Notes: a model not told the origin generated them from the sequence alone. 64,000 bases of DNA from Caldilineaceae bacterium (GCA_019637695.1 JAHBVG010000014.1:35977-99976); one strand, 5' to 3'; shown: positions 53,405-62,775, numbered from the stretch's first letter. Numbers and translations: made by a program.

Positions 53405-54346
53405 TTCCTTCCGCCAGCCTTCAAGGATCTCGCGCAATGTCTGGTGCAGATCGATTTCGGGCTGCCAGCCGGTGGCGGCGACGAGGCGGCGGTTGTCGCA
53501 GATACTCTTCGGAACGTCGCTAGGACGCAATCGGTTCGGGTCGGTTTCGATTTCAATGGACATGGATGATAGCGAAAGCAGCGTGTCAAGGAGCCAGCGC
53601 ACACTGCGGCCTTCTCCGCTGCCGACGTTGTAGACCTCGCCCGCTTCGCCCTGGCAGAGGGCAAGCCAGTAGGCGCGCACCACATCGCGCACATCGGTAA
53701 AATCGCGGATCGCTTCTAAGTTGCCAACACTCAGCCGGGGGGAGCGCTTCCCCGCTTCGATCTCAGCGATCTGACGGGCGAAGGCGCTGGCGACAAAATC
53801 CTCAGATTGACCGGGCCCAAGATGGTTGAAACTGCGCACACGCACAATCGGCAGATGGTAATTGTGCCAATATTGCAGCCCCATCATGTCCTGAGCGATT
53901 TTGCTCACACCGTAGGGCGAGTTGGGCCGGAAAGGCGTCTCCTCGTTAATGGGGATATCCGCGGGTTGGACCAATCCGTAGACCTCGTTAGAAGCGACGA
54001 TCAATGTCCGGCACTGAGGCACGGCGCGGCGTAGCGCCTCTAACAAATTCAACTGGCACTGGATGTTCAATTCGTAGGCGACCCACGGCTGCTGCCAGCT
54101 TCCGCCCACATCGCTCCACGCAGCCAAATGGAGCAGGTAGTCTGGCCGGGCCTGATGGATCACTTCATCCACCCAAACGGCGTTGCGCAGATCCCCACGA
54201 TGCAGTGTAAGCCGGTCCTGGAGATGGCGAATCCGTCGGTTGTGTCGGTGGATGATCCCATGCACGGCGACATCGGGGATGGTTAACAAATATTGAGCCA
54301 GCCAGGCGCCAGCAAATCCGGCAATGCCGGTGACAAGGACGCGCAC
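53399..54346 (-). CDS. rmd: GDP-4-keto-6-deoxy-D-mannose reductase-like dehydratase
   Basis: A 315-residue extended SDR protein that probably reduces the Gmd product to GDP-rhamnose (an epimerase role is possible). The NAD-binding motif VTGIAGFAGAWLA opens it, YGVSK supplies the catalytic tyrosine-lysine, and VASNEVYGLVQP and SFNHLGPGQSEDF match the Rmd family. The start is GTG at 54346, seven bases after AGAGG; the longer frame to 54406 is encoded by repeat DNA. Downstream of it is gmd, separated by a large dyad. Confidence 0.88.
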
Positions 54347-54361
54347 AACGATATCCTCTTG

Positions 54362-54429
54362 GTGATTAGGGATTGGTGACTGGGGATTGGGAAATACTTT
54401 CTCCACTTACTCCTTATTCTCGTGACTCC
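54362..54429. repeat. Heptamer-type spacer upstream of rmd
   Basis: Units GATTAGG, GATTGGT and GACTGGG, then ACTCCTT units on the right. The frame running through it is not coding. Confidence 0.6.
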
Positions 54430-54532
54430 TTACCTCTGCTCTAGCCAGGTCCGTGACCCGCCTGGAGCGTCGGGCTTAGTAGTTACCTATTCTCTAAATA
54501 TAGCAGAAGGGGACAGAGAAGACACAAATCGG

Positions 54533-54667
54533 GGGTGTATCCAGAATGGGATGATGAACCGTAAGGGTTTGGGTAGACGGCAGACGAGCAATGGCTTACA
54601 CAAACGATATTCGTGAGCCGTCCACCCAAACCCCTACCCAGACGGCCAACTCATTTTGAACACACCC
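54533..54667. repeat. Palindromic MITE-like element, copy 2
   Basis: A 135-bp element related to the one at 4670. It begins GGGTGTATCCAGAATGGG and ends with the complement of GGGTGTGTTCAAAATGAG. The centre shares GACGGCAGACGAGCA. Flanking direct repeats AAATCGG (7 bases, up to 9 if the element's own Gs are counted) lie at 54526 and 54668. It is in the gap before the epimerase gene. No gene is seen from 54407 to 54817. Confidence 0.8.
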
Positions 54668-54723
54668 AAATCGGGGTTGCTTTTCCCCAAAACACTGACG
54701 CCGCCTGGCAAATCTCAATTAAC

Positions 54724-54753
54724 TTGATTAAGGATTGGCGAAAATGGTATACT
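54724..54753 (+). promoter_or_regulatory. Candidate promoter of the epimerase operon
   Basis: TTGATT at 54724 and TATACT at 54748, 18-base spacer, 65 bases before the ATG at 54818. Confidence 0.5.
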
Positions 54754-54817
54754 GCGCGCGGATTCATGTGGCGATCCCCTGAGAAGACCTCGCCACTTTC
54801 GGAGAAAACAAACGCAT

Positions 54818-55801
54818 ATGCGATTTCTAATCACAGGGGGCGCTGGTTTCATCGGCGGCCACCTGGCTAACCATCTGCACCGCGAAGGACACTACGTCCG
54901 TGTACTCGATGACATGAGCAGCGGAGACCCGTCAAATTTGCACCCGGATATCTTCGTCAAGCGCGGGGATGTGCGCGATGTCCCCAATATCTGGTCCTTG
55001 CTTCAAGGCGTGGACGTTGTCTATCATCTGGCGGCCCGCGTCAGCGTACCGGCCTCGATCCTTTACCCGCGCGAATACAACGATGTGAATGTGGGTGGGA
55101 CGGTCGCTTTGCTCGAAGCCTGCCGTGATGTCGGCGTTGGGCGGGTGATCCTTGCCAGCAGCGCCACTGTCTACGGTCAGCAGGCCAATCAACCCGTTAC
55201 CGAAGATGCGCCGAGCCGCCCCGCCGTCCCCTATGCCGTGAGCAAGGTGGCCGCCGAAAATTACCTCTTCACCATGGGCCAACTGGTTGGCTTCGAGACC
55301 GTCAGCCTGCGCATCTTCAACGCCTATGGCCCAGGCCAACCGTTACCGCCCTCCCACGCCCCGGTGATCCCCTACATCATGCAGCAAGTGGCGCAGAACG
55401 CGTCGGTGGTCGTCTATGGGAATGGCAGACAGACCCGCGACTTTGTCTACATTGAAGATGTGGTGGATGCGCTGGTGGCGGCGGCGGTTGCTCCTCACGT
55501 TGATCGAGAGACGATCAATGTGGGCAGCGGCAAAGAGACTTCGATCAACGAACTTGTTTTTCTAATCGGCGGGGTCGTCGGCAAAAAGACGAATCTGCTC
55601 CATAATGGAGAAAACAGCGGTGGCGTGGATCGTCTCTTTGCCGATCTACAAAAGGCGGAAGCGCTACTCGATTTTCGCCCGAAAGTCTCGTTGAAAAAGG
55701 GATTGCAGAATCTCTACCAGCAAGATCCGATCTTCCACAAGAATGATGGACCGGCAGCGTCACCGTTGCTGGGGTTTTCGTTAGGACGCAATGGTGGTTA
55801 A
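54818..55801 (+). CDS. NAD-dependent sugar epimerase/dehydratase (GalE-like)
   Basis: A 327-residue extended SDR enzyme. The opening MRFLITGGAGFIGGHLA is the NAD-binding motif, followed by VLDDMSSG and the catalytic YAVSK at about residue 140. RIFNAYGPGQPLPPSHAPVIP fits UDP-sugar 4-epimerases. Substrate is probably a UDP-hexose, but that is inferred. The C-terminal 30 residues are polar and unrelated to the fold. It is followed by MltG with a three-base gap, so the two are an operon. Confidence 0.88.
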   Translation: MRFLITGGAGFIGGHLANHLHREGHYVRVLDDMSSGDPSNLHPDIFVKRGDVRDVPNIWSLLQGVDVVYHLAARVSVPASILYPREYNDVNVGGTVALLEACRDVGVGRVILASSATVYGQQANQPVTEDAPSRPAVPYAVSKVAAENYLFTMGQLVGFETVSLRIFNAYGPGQPLPPSHAPVIPYIMQQVAQNASVVVYGNGRQTRDFVYIEDVVDALVAAAVAPHVDRETINVGSGKETSINELVFLIGGVVGKKTNLLHNGENSGGVDRLFADLQKAEALLDFRPKVSLKKGLQNLYQQDPIFHKNDGPAASPLLGFSLGRNGG

Positions 55802-55804
55802 CTC

Positions 55805-56890
55805 ATGAGGGTACCAAAAACAGTTCTGTGGGTATTGCTCTTCCTTTTGCCGCTCGTGGCCGGCTGCACTCAGGATCCAATGTTGAGCGTCTATTTGGAA
55901 AACAACCGGGCGGCGCTCGATCAACCCTTCGATCCAGCGGGGGAATCGCGACAATTTGTGATTGAGCCGGGGATGACGGCGCGGGCGATTGCCCAAAAGC
56001 TGCTTCAGGAAGGCTTGATCGGCGATGTACAACTTTTTGAAGCGTATGTGCGCATCAACGGTCTGGCCCAGCGTCTGGAGGCGGGTACATTTTCACTCAG
56101 CCCCAGCATGACGATGGTGGAGATCGTCGGCGCGCTGCAAAATGCCCAGGCCCAGGGAACCCGCGTCACCATCCCCGAAGGCTGGCGATTGGAGCAGACC
56201 GCCGATTATTTGACCGAATCCGGCGTGGTGGATGGCGCAGCCTATCGCCAATTGGCCGAGGTGGGTGACTTCGATCTGGACCGTTACCCTTTCCTCACCA
56301 CAAGGCCAGCGGGGACGAGCCTTGAGGGGTATCTCTTCCCCAGCACCTATCAAATCCCGGTGGATAACCCTACGGCGAACGATCTGATCGAACGTCAATT
56401 ACAGAGTTTTGGGACGCAAGTTATACCGCTCTACGAAGCAGCCAGAGCCGAGGGCGCCACCAATTTGGATCTCTACGCCGTCTTGATTGTGGCGAGCATT
56501 GTCGAGCGCGAGGCGGTTGTGCCCTCCGAACGGCCTGCCATCGCTGCCGTCTATCTCAACCGGCTGGCTATCGGCATGAAGCTCGATGCTGATCCCACTG
56601 TTCAATACGCCATGGGTTATCAACCTGCCACCAACCAATGGTGGAAGACGCCGGTAAGTTTGGCCGAGTACAGCAATGTCAATAGCCCGTATAACACCTA
56701 TCTCTATCCTGGCATCCCGCCCGGCCCGATTGCCAGCCCAGGCCTCGAATCGATCCGCGCTGTACTCTACCCGGACGAACACAATTACATATTTTTTGTT
56801 GCTCTACCCGATGGCAGCGGCGCGCACGTCTTCGCCGAAACCTGGGACGAACACCTGATCAACGTGCGCCGTTATCAGCAAGGGCAATGA
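55805..56890 (+). CDS. mltG: Endolytic murein transglycosylase MltG (lipoprotein form)
   Basis: A 361-residue cell-wall enzyme that cuts nascent glycan strands and sets their length. It has a lipoprotein signal (LLPLVAGC, Cys 21) rather than the membrane helix of most MltG proteins. A LysM-like region lies at about 50-100, and the YceG catalytic domain follows, with [13 protein letters not shown], the catalytic glutamate E234 in VASIVEREA, and [17 protein letters not shown]. It begins three bases after the epimerase stop codon. Together with MurJ and the LysM proteins it belongs to wall growth. Confidence 0.95.
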   Translation: MRVPKTVLWVLLFLLPLVAGCTQDPMLSVYLENNRAALDQPFDPAGESRQFVIEPGMTARAIAQKLLQEGLIGDVQLFEAYVRINGLAQRLEAGTFSLSPSMTMVEIVGALQNAQAQGTRVTIPEGWRLEQTADYLTESGVVDGAAYRQLAEVGDFDLDRYPFLTTRPAGTSLEGYLFPSTYQIPVDNPTANDLIERQLQSFGTQVIPLYEAARAEGATNLDLYAVLIVASIVEREAVVPSERPAIAAVYLNRLAIGMKLDADPTVQYAMGYQPATNQWWKTPVSLAEYSNVNSPYNTYLYPGIPPGPIASPGLESIRAVLYPDEHNYIFFVALPDGSGAHVFAETWDEHLINVRRYQQGQ

Positions 56891-56920
56891 GGATCTTCCA
56901 CTCATGACTGTTGTGGATGA

Positions 56921-57685
56921 ATGTTGATTACCCTGCGCGCCGCGCTCTCCTTCCTCACCACGCTGCCTGTGCCGCCGCCTACAGCCGCCCAATTTGAAGA
57001 TGATCCTGGTCTTGGCGGGCGCGCCTTTAGTTGGTACCCCGCCGTCGGTCTGTTGATCGGCCTGATCCTGGCGGCGCTGGCCGCGATCTTGTGGCTGTCG
57101 CCGCTCCCCGCTGCTGCCCGCGCCGGGATCATCCTTGGTGCATGGATTGCGATCACAGGCGGTCTGCATTTGGACGGTCTGATGGATAGCTGTGACGCCC
57201 TCTTCGCGCCGGTGGATGTGGCGCGGCGGCTGGCGATCCTCAAGGATGTGCATACCGGCGCGTTCGGCGTCATCGGCGTGGTCTGGCTGCTGGGCATGAA
57301 GTGGACTCTGCTCACCTATCTGCTCGCCGCCGACCCACTTGCGCCGGTCTTGCTGCTGGCCCCGCTGTGGGGACGGTGGATGTTGGTCTGGGCGGCAGGG
57401 CGCTTCCCCTATGCCCGGCGCGAATCGTCGTTGGGCAGTTTTATGCGTCAAGGGCTGGGATCGCGCCAGATCGGGCTGGCCTCCCTATTTGCGCTGTCGA
57501 TCCACGCGGGGATCGTGATCTGGCTCGGCCCGGCCCTGCTTTGGATCGTCCTCGCCCCACTGGTTGGGATCGCCCTGGCCTATTGGTCAGCGAGCCGGTT
57601 AGGGGGCGGGCTGACCGGCGATCTCTACGGCGCGCTCTGCGAAGTGGTGGAATTGGCTGTCTTGCTGTTGGCGGCAATGATCTAG
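56921..57685 (+). CDS. cobS: Adenosylcobinamide-GDP ribazoletransferase (cobalamin synthase)
   Basis: A 254-residue membrane enzyme of the last step of cobalamin assembly. The opening LRAALSFLTTLPVP, then SWYPAVGLLIG, and the diagnostic GGLHLDGLMDSCDALF with the following KDVHTGAFGVIG are all CobS signatures; further hydrophobic helices complete the fold. No other cobalamin genes are in the window, so this may salvage imported cobinamide, or the others lie elsewhere. The start ATG at 56921 has only a weak ribosome site. Confidence 0.96.
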   Translation: MLITLRAALSFLTTLPVPPPTAAQFEDDPGLGGRAFSWYPAVGLLIGLILAALAAILWLSPLPAAARAGIILGAWIAITGGLHLDGLMDSCDALFAPVDVARRLAILKDVHTGAFGVIGVVWLLGMKWTLLTYLLAADPLAPVLLLAPLWGRWMLVWAAGRFPYARRESSLGSFMRQGLGSRQIGLASLFALSIHAGIVIWLGPALLWIVLAPLVGIALAYWSASRLGGGLTGDLYGALCEVVELAVLLLAAMI

Positions 57686-57798
57686 AAATTTTGGGTGACC
57701 TTTCCTTTATGTTACACTTGCCCGCGAGCAAATCTACGTTTGTTCACTTTTAATGTCGCCTATCATCGGGCGACTGTTCTGTGTAGGGGACGGAAGTG

Positions 57799-58026
57799 AT
57801 GAAAGCGTTCTGGCACAAAATCAAACATGGCGCTCAGGTGATCGGCGACTTCCAGGCGCGCCTGCTCCTCGCTATCCTCTATGGATTACTTGTGTTGCCC
57901 ACGGGCTTCATTGTGAAGATCGGGGGTGATCTGCTGGAGATCCGTCCGCCCGACAAGACAACATCCTATTGGAAGGCGCGCCCTGCTGACAATCCACTGC
58001 TGCGGCCCGCACGCCGGCAAGGATGA
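57799..58026 (+). CDS. Small membrane protein of carbamoyltransferase clusters
   Basis: A 75-residue protein: an N-terminal amphipathic helix (KAFWHKIKHGAQVIGDF), one hydrophobic helix at about 23-43 (LLAILYGLLVLPTGFIV), then a polar tail with DLLEIRPPDK and a Trp. Short proteins of this plan lie next to NodU-type carbamoyltransferases and SGNH hydrolases in several bacteria. Its ATG follows an in-frame GTG by one codon. It is 86 bases upstream of the carbamoyltransferase gene, with a repeat spacer between. Confidence 0.65.
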   Translation: MKAFWHKIKHGAQVIGDFQARLLLAILYGLLVLPTGFIVKIGGDLLEIRPPDKTTSYWKARPADNPLLRPARRQG

Positions 58027-58044
58027 GGGTGAAGGGTGAATGAT

Positions 58045-58108
58045 TCTTATCTGCCACCTGCAAACCTGCAACTTGTCACCTGCAAACCTGTAATCTGCTA
58101 CCCGCTCA
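58045..58108. repeat. Heptamer spacer before the carbamoyltransferase gene
   Basis: Units CTGCCAC, CTGCAAA and CCTGCAA in tandem, with no ribosome site visible before the ATG at 58113. Confidence 0.6.
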
Positions 58109-58112
58109 ACGT

Positions 58113-59945
58113 ATGCACATTCTCGGTATTTCCTGTTTTTATCATGATTCTGCGGCGGCTCTCCTGCGCGACGGTGAATTGATCGCCGCAGCGGAGGAAG
58201 AACGCTTCTCGCGCATTAAAAACGATTCCGGCTTTCCTCACCATGCGATTGCCTTCTGCCTGAAAGAGGCCGGCATCAGCGCCCACGATCTGGATTACGT
58301 CGTCTTCTATGAGAAGCCGTTGCCCAAGTTCGAGCGCATCCTGCTGACCACGCTCTCGGGCGTGCCGCGCACCAATAAACTCTTTCAAGAGGCAATGGCG
58401 ACCTGGTTCAGCGAGAAGCTTTGGGTCAAATCCCATCTGGTGGACAAACTCAATATACCCGCCAGCAAAATCCTCTTTGTGGAACATCACCTTTCCCACG
58501 CCGCCAGCGCCTTTTTTGCTTCCCCGTTCAAAGAGGCGGCCATCCTCACATTGGATGGCGTCGGCGAATGGACGACGACCGCGCTGGGCCGCGCCACGGC
58601 GGATTGGGGCGACGGTGGGCGCAATCAGATCGTGCTGGATCGAGAGATCCGCTTTCCCCATTCGCTGGGGTTGCTCTATTCGGCCTTCACCGCCTGGTTG
58701 GGCTTTCAGGTCAACAACGGTGAATATAAAGTGATGGGCATGGCGCCCTACGGTCAACCCCGTTACGTGGATCGGGTGGAAAAGGTCTTCTGCATGGCGC
58801 GGGATGGCTCCTTCGCCCTGGACATGGACTATTTCAGCTTTCACTATTCCACCACCGATACCTTTAACAAGCGTTTCACCGATCTCTTTGGCCCCCAGCG
58901 CGGACCTAACGACGTCTTCATGACCGATCTGACCCATCCCAACGGCGCGGGCAAAGTGGATCGATCTGTACTCGAACGCAGCCAATATTACGCCGACGTC
59001 GCCGCCTCGATCCAATCGGTGACCGAGGACGCCATGCTCACGATGGTGAACCATCTTTACGAGAGCGTCGGCGGCGAGAATCTCTGTATGGCCGGAGGTG
59101 TGGCGCTCAACAGCGTGGCTAATGGGCGTATTGTGCGCGAGGGACCGTTCAAACGGGTCTTCATTCAACCGGCGGCGGGGGACAGCGGCGGCGCGTTGGG
59201 CGCAGCGCTCTACGCCCATCATGTGCTATTGGGCAACCCGCGCAAATTTGTACAGGAACATGCTTACTGGGGCGCGGACTATTCACCCGCCGAGGTTGAA
59301 TCTTTTTTGCGTGAGAAGGGATTGCCCTATCGAGAAATCGAAGATGACCGCCTCCTTGATGAATTGGTGGACGATCTGACCACCGGGCGCGTCCTCGGTT
59401 GGTTTCAGGGGCGCTTCGAGTGGGGACCGCGCGCGCTGGGCAATCGCTCGATCCTGGCCGATCCGCGGCGTGAGGAGATGAAGGAGATCGTCAACGAGAA
59501 GATCAAATTCCGCGAGCCGTTCCGTCCCTTTGCGCCGGCGATCATCGAATCGCGCGCCAACGAGTTCTACTGCACACCCGCGCTTGATGAAAACCTGATC
59601 GCCCGCTATATGCTCCTCGTTAGCCCCGTCGCCGAGGACAAACAAGCCGTGGTGCCGGCCACGACTCACATTGGCGGCACAGGGCGCTTGCAAACCGTGC
59701 GCCGCGATTGGAATCCCCGCTATCATGATCTGATCGAACGGTTCGGTCAGGCCACCGGCGTCCCTGTGCTGCTCAACACATCTTTCAACCTGCGCGGCGA
59801 ACCCATCGTCAACACGCCGCAGAACGCCTTCAATACCTTTGTGGGCAGCGACATCGACGTATTGGTGCTGGGCAACTTCATCGTACGCAAAGAGGATATG
59901 GGGACGCGCTGGGATCCGGAAGTGAAGGGCGCGGTTGGGGAGTGA
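58113..59945 (+). CDS. NodU/CmcH-type carbamoyltransferase
   Basis: A 610-residue enzyme that makes carbamoyl-adenylate and transfers the carbamoyl group to a sugar or natural-product hydroxyl. The start MHILGISCFYHDSAAAL, then FVEHHLSHAASAFF (metal-binding histidines), TLDGVGEWTTT, and the YrdC-like C-terminal FEWGPRALGNRSILADPR with TSFNLRGEPIVNTP are all family signatures. Length is typical. The acceptor is probably a cell-surface or lipid-linked sugar, given the adjoining sugar genes and the membrane proteins. The ATG lacks a clear ribosome site. Confidence 0.95.
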   Translation: MHILGISCFYHDSAAALLRDGELIAAAEEERFSRIKNDSGFPHHAIAFCLKEAGISAHDLDYVVFYEKPLPKFERILLTTLSGVPRTNKLFQEAMATWFSEKLWVKSHLVDKLNIPASKILFVEHHLSHAASAFFASPFKEAAILTLDGVGEWTTTALGRATADWGDGGRNQIVLDREIRFPHSLGLLYSAFTAWLGFQVNNGEYKVMGMAPYGQPRYVDRVEKVFCMARDGSFALDMDYFSFHYSTTDTFNKRFTDLFGPQRGPNDVFMTDLTHPNGAGKVDRSVLERSQYYADVAASIQSVTEDAMLTMVNHLYESVGGENLCMAGGVALNSVANGRIVREGPFKRVFIQPAAGDSGGALGAALYAHHVLLGNPRKFVQEHAYWGADYSPAEVESFLREKGLPYREIEDDRLLDELVDDLTTGRVLGWFQGRFEWGPRALGNRSILADPRREEMKEIVNEKIKFREPFRPFAPAIIESRANEFYCTPALDENLIARYMLLVSPVAEDKQAVVPATTHIGGTGRLQTVRRDWNPRYHDLIERFGQATGVPVLLNTSFNLRGEPIVNTPQNAFNTFVGSDIDVLVLGNFIVRKEDMGTRWDPEVKGAVGE

Positions 59946-60011
59946 TTAGGGATTGGGGATCGGGGACTGAGAGTTTATCCTTCGTCTGCCGTCGGCGGTC
60001 CGCGGTCAGTC
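59946..60011. repeat. Heptamer spacer between carbamoyltransferase and SGNH genes
   Basis: G-rich units GGGGATC and GGGGACT at 59955-59968, then GTCTGCC, GTCGGCG, GTCCGCG and GTCAGTC. AGGAAAC leads to the next ATG. Confidence 0.6.
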
Positions 60012-60024
60012 ATCCGAGGAAACT

Positions 60025-61605
60025 ATGCGTAAAATTCTAAGTGCTGCACTATTGATGCTCTTCTATCTTGCCCTGGTGCTGGGGATCGCCGAGATCGGCA
60101 CGCGGGTGACGCGCGCTGCGCCGCCGGTGGAGGCATCCGGCTGGTTTTGGAAGGTCCCCGATGCGACCACAGGCTGGGCTTTGCAGCCTAACACGAGTGG
60201 ACGCTCCTACAATCCGCTCTACGAGTACGATGTCTCGGTCGCCATCAACAGCCGTGGGTTGCGCGCCTATGAATTCATCGATTACGCCAAACCTGATGAT
60301 GTTTATCGGGTGATCGTCCTCGGCGATTCTTTTGTGGAAGCGATGCAGGTTGAGTTGCAAGATAGCTTTCCCCAGCAATTGGGCAGCCAGATCGCCGCCG
60401 CAACCGGCCAACGGGTGGAAGTCTTGAATGCCGGCGTCGGCGGCTGGGGCAACGATCAACAACTGCTCTGGCTCAAAGAGGAAGGTTACAAATATAGCCC
60501 CGATCTCATTGTGTTGGCGGTCTACCCGCGCAACGACTTTATGAACAACTCCGAGCTGCTGGAATCAACCAACCAGGGGCGAATCTTAAAGCCCTTCTAC
60601 CATCTTGAGAACGGCGAATTGCGGCTTAACTACTTCCCCTTCAACCCCGACGAAGTGCCCGAGGTGACACAGCCCGAAGCTGTCATCATCCCCGATACCA
60701 TTGAGGATGCGCCATTGGTTGGCGTCGGCGAGTGGCTGCACAACCATTCCGCTTTTTATCGGTATGTGGACCCGCGCATCCGCATTGCCTCTCCACGCTT
60801 TGCCGCCTGGTTAGGGCGGATCGGGCTGATCGAACCGGGGCAAGAGAGCAAAGTCGCGGCCCAGCCGCGCGATTATGTACCGCTGGCCTACAATCTCTAC
60901 CACCGCCAATTGGATGCCGATTGGCAGGCTGCTGTGGATGTCACCACGGCTATCTTTGCCGAATTTCAGCGCACCGCCGTGGGGATGGGCGCAGACACGG
61001 GCGCAATCTTGATCACCGCGCCCGAGCAGGTCTACGCCGACGACTGGTCGCATATCCTCGATCAATTTTCAGCCATGCGCGCCTGGGATCTGGATATGGA
61101 TGGCGCGCACAGGCTCGCCGTTGAGGCGCTGAATAGAGCCGATGTACCTGTACTCGATCTCCTGCCGATCTTCCGCAATCTAGCCCAGCGCAGCCCGCGC
61201 CTGCATTTGGAGGATGACGGCCATTGGACAGTTGCAGGCCATGATCTGGCGGCGCGGGCTACCTTTAACTTTTTGGCCGAACAGGGGATCGTCCCCGCGC
61301 TGGGGGATGCGCGCCTGGCGCTGACTATCCCGGTCGAAGGACGCTCGTGGTGGGAATGGTTCGTGCTGGCGATCTTGCTGCTGCTGGTCGGCTCGCTGAT
61401 TTGGGATATGATCAAAACGGGTCCGCTGCGCTGGTTGCGCAAAGCGGGCGCAGGCGTCGGCACCGCTGGCGAGTTGATCGGCTACATGGCCTATCGCCGC
61501 CAATATGTCCTGCTGCCGTTGGTGATCATCCTGCTCATGTTCGCCGGTATCCTCATCCTGGCGCAGGCGTCAGTGGTGGGGCCGTTCATTTATACGTTGA
61601 TTTAG
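60025..61605 (+). CDS. Membrane SGNH hydrolase fused to a DUF5989 domain
   Basis: A 526-residue membrane-anchored GDSL/SGNH esterase or acyltransferase-like enzyme. Residues 7-25 are a signal or anchor helix. Block I is GDSFVEAM with S102, the Asn block is GVGGWGNDQQ (about N149), and the Asp/His block is DDGHWTVAGH. Residues about 435-455 add a transmembrane helix (WFVLAILLLLVGSL). The last 55 residues match DUF5989, normally a separate small protein: YRRQYVLLPLVIILL and ending ASVVGPFIYTLI. The fusion links the two proteins that usually flank NodU-type carbamoyltransferases and supports their acting in one complex. AGGAAAC precedes the ATG. Confidence 0.85.
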   Translation: MRKILSAALLMLFYLALVLGIAEIGTRVTRAAPPVEASGWFWKVPDATTGWALQPNTSGRSYNPLYEYDVSVAINSRGLRAYEFIDYAKPDDVYRVIVLGDSFVEAMQVELQDSFPQQLGSQIAAATGQRVEVLNAGVGGWGNDQQLLWLKEEGYKYSPDLIVLAVYPRNDFMNNSELLESTNQGRILKPFYHLENGELRLNYFPFNPDEVPEVTQPEAVIIPDTIEDAPLVGVGEWLHNHSAFYRYVDPRIRIASPRFAAWLGRIGLIEPGQESKVAAQPRDYVPLAYNLYHRQLDADWQAAVDVTTAIFAEFQRTAVGMGADTGAILITAPEQVYADDWSHILDQFSAMRAWDLDMDGAHRLAVEALNRADVPVLDLLPIFRNLAQRSPRLHLEDDGHWTVAGHDLAARATFNFLAEQGIVPALGDARLALTIPVEGRSWWEWFVLAILLLLVGSLIWDMIKTGPLRWLRKAGAGVGTAGELIGYMAYRRQYVLLPLVIILLMFAGILILAQASVVGPFIYTLI

Positions 61606-61634
61606 GGATCGGGGACTGGGGACTGGGGATTGGG
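61605..61634. repeat. G-rich heptamer tract after the SGNH gene
   Basis: Five G-tracts at 61605, 61611, 61618, 61625 and 61632 with a period of seven bases; the first overlaps the stop codon. It fits a G-quadruplex motif. Confidence 0.7.
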
Positions 61635-61720
61635 TAAAGTTTCTGAAATCGCCTAATCGCCCAATCACCGTTAACGAGAGATTGGAGATTGGGAACAATC
61701 CCCAGTCCCCGATCCCCATA

Positions 61721-61848
61721 GGCGCTAATTTAATCACAGACGAAAGTGCCGGGGATTTCACCAAAGTTGTGGTGCCAGGAGTGATGATACCGTCTCGCAG
61801 CGGCGAAAAGTCCCCGGCACTTGCCCGTATATCCTTTAAGTTAGCGCC
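61721..61848. repeat. Second palindromic element family, copy A
   Basis: About 128 bp with outer arms GGCGCTAATTTAA and TTTAAGTTAGCGCC, and inner arms AAGTGCCGGGGATTT and AAAGTCCCCGGCACTT. The centre is not palindromic. It is flanked on its left by G-rich heptamers. It lies between the SGNH and PIG-L genes. The frame running through it is not the PIG-L start. Confidence 0.75.
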
Positions 61849-61879
61849 CAGTCCCCAATCCCCAACAAAGGAGTTTCCC

Positions 61880-62758
61880 GTGTCTACGCTCGAACCACGC
61901 ACGCTACTGGGCGTCTTTGCCCACCCGGATGATGAGACGTTTGGGCCTGGCGGTACGCTTGCCAAGTACGCGGCGATGGGCGTCAATGTCCATGTGATTG
62001 TGGGGACCGACGGCGACGCTGGCTCGGTGGAGACGACGTATCAGCGGGGCGAAGGACGCACCCTGGCCCAAGAACGCCAGGAGGAATTGACCAACGCAGC
62101 CCTGCTTTTGGGCGTCACCACGATCTGGAATCTTCCCTATCGTGACAGCGGTATGCGTGGCAGCCCGGACAACAACCATCCCCGCTCTCTGCTCCAACAG
62201 CCCATCCCATCGCTGGTGGCGGAACTCGTCGATTATATCCGGCGGATGCACCCCCAGGTGATCATCACCCACGATCCCTTTGGCGGTTACGGCCATCCCG
62301 ATCACATCCGCCTCTGTGAAGCGATGACGGCTGCCTTTTATGAGGCTGGCAACCCAGACTATAACGGCCAAAATCCTGCGCTTGCTCCTTATGCACCGCA
62401 AAAACTCTACTTCCGCGCCTATGACCGGCGGATGCTGCAATGGGCCGTTCGCTTTATGAATTTAACGGGGAAAAATCCACGCGCCGTGGGCCGTAACCAG
62501 GATATCAACCTGGAGGAGATCAGCACCTGGGCCGTGCCGATCCATACCGAGATCGACATCCTCGACTTTATGGATCAAAAGGAGATGGCGAGTCGCGCCC
62601 ATGCCAGCCAATATGGCGGCGGTCCTTCGTATATGCGCATCTTCCCTGAGTTTGTCCGGCGGCGTATCGCCAGCAAAGAACAGTTCTCGCTGGCCTATCC
62701 TATGCCAAATGGCAAGGGGATCGAAACTGATCTCTTCGCCGGTGTTCGTCTGGCTTGA
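61880..62758 (+). CDS. PIG-L/LmbE-family N-acetylglucosaminyl deacetylase
   Basis: A 292-residue zinc deacetylase. The metal motif AHPDDE is at 14-19 and the distal HPDH is in GGYGHPDHIR; DGDAGS and the RQEEL helix are typical of the family, which deacetylates N-acetylglucosamine in sugars, glycolipids or mycothiol-like thiols. The start is GTG at 61880, six bases after AAAGGAG; the frame upstream (to 61682) is repeat DNA. It follows the carbamoyltransferase cluster and probably takes part in surface sugar modification. Confidence 0.92.
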   Translation: MSTLEPRTLLGVFAHPDDETFGPGGTLAKYAAMGVNVHVIVGTDGDAGSVETTYQRGEGRTLAQERQEELTNAALLLGVTTIWNLPYRDSGMRGSPDNNHPRSLLQQPIPSLVAELVDYIRRMHPQVIITHDPFGGYGHPDHIRLCEAMTAAFYEAGNPDYNGQNPALAPYAPQKLYFRAYDRRMLQWAVRFMNLTGKNPRAVGRNQDINLEEISTWAVPIHTEIDILDFMDQKEMASRAHASQYGGGPSYMRIFPEFVRRRIASKEQFSLAYPMPNGKGIETDLFAGVRLA

Positions 62759-62775
62759 GCTTATTCTGCTCACCG

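Noticed and set aside
54347..54406. N-terminal extension of the rmd frame
   Set aside because: Encoded by heptamer repeats; the Rossmann motif starts a few residues after GTG 54346.
58098..59222. Minus-strand frame of 374 codons
   Set aside because: It is antisense to the carbamoyltransferase gene, whose motifs are complete.
61682..61879. N-terminal extension of the PIG-L frame
   Set aside because: It is encoded by repeat DNA; GTG at 61880 has an excellent ribosome site and the family begins there.
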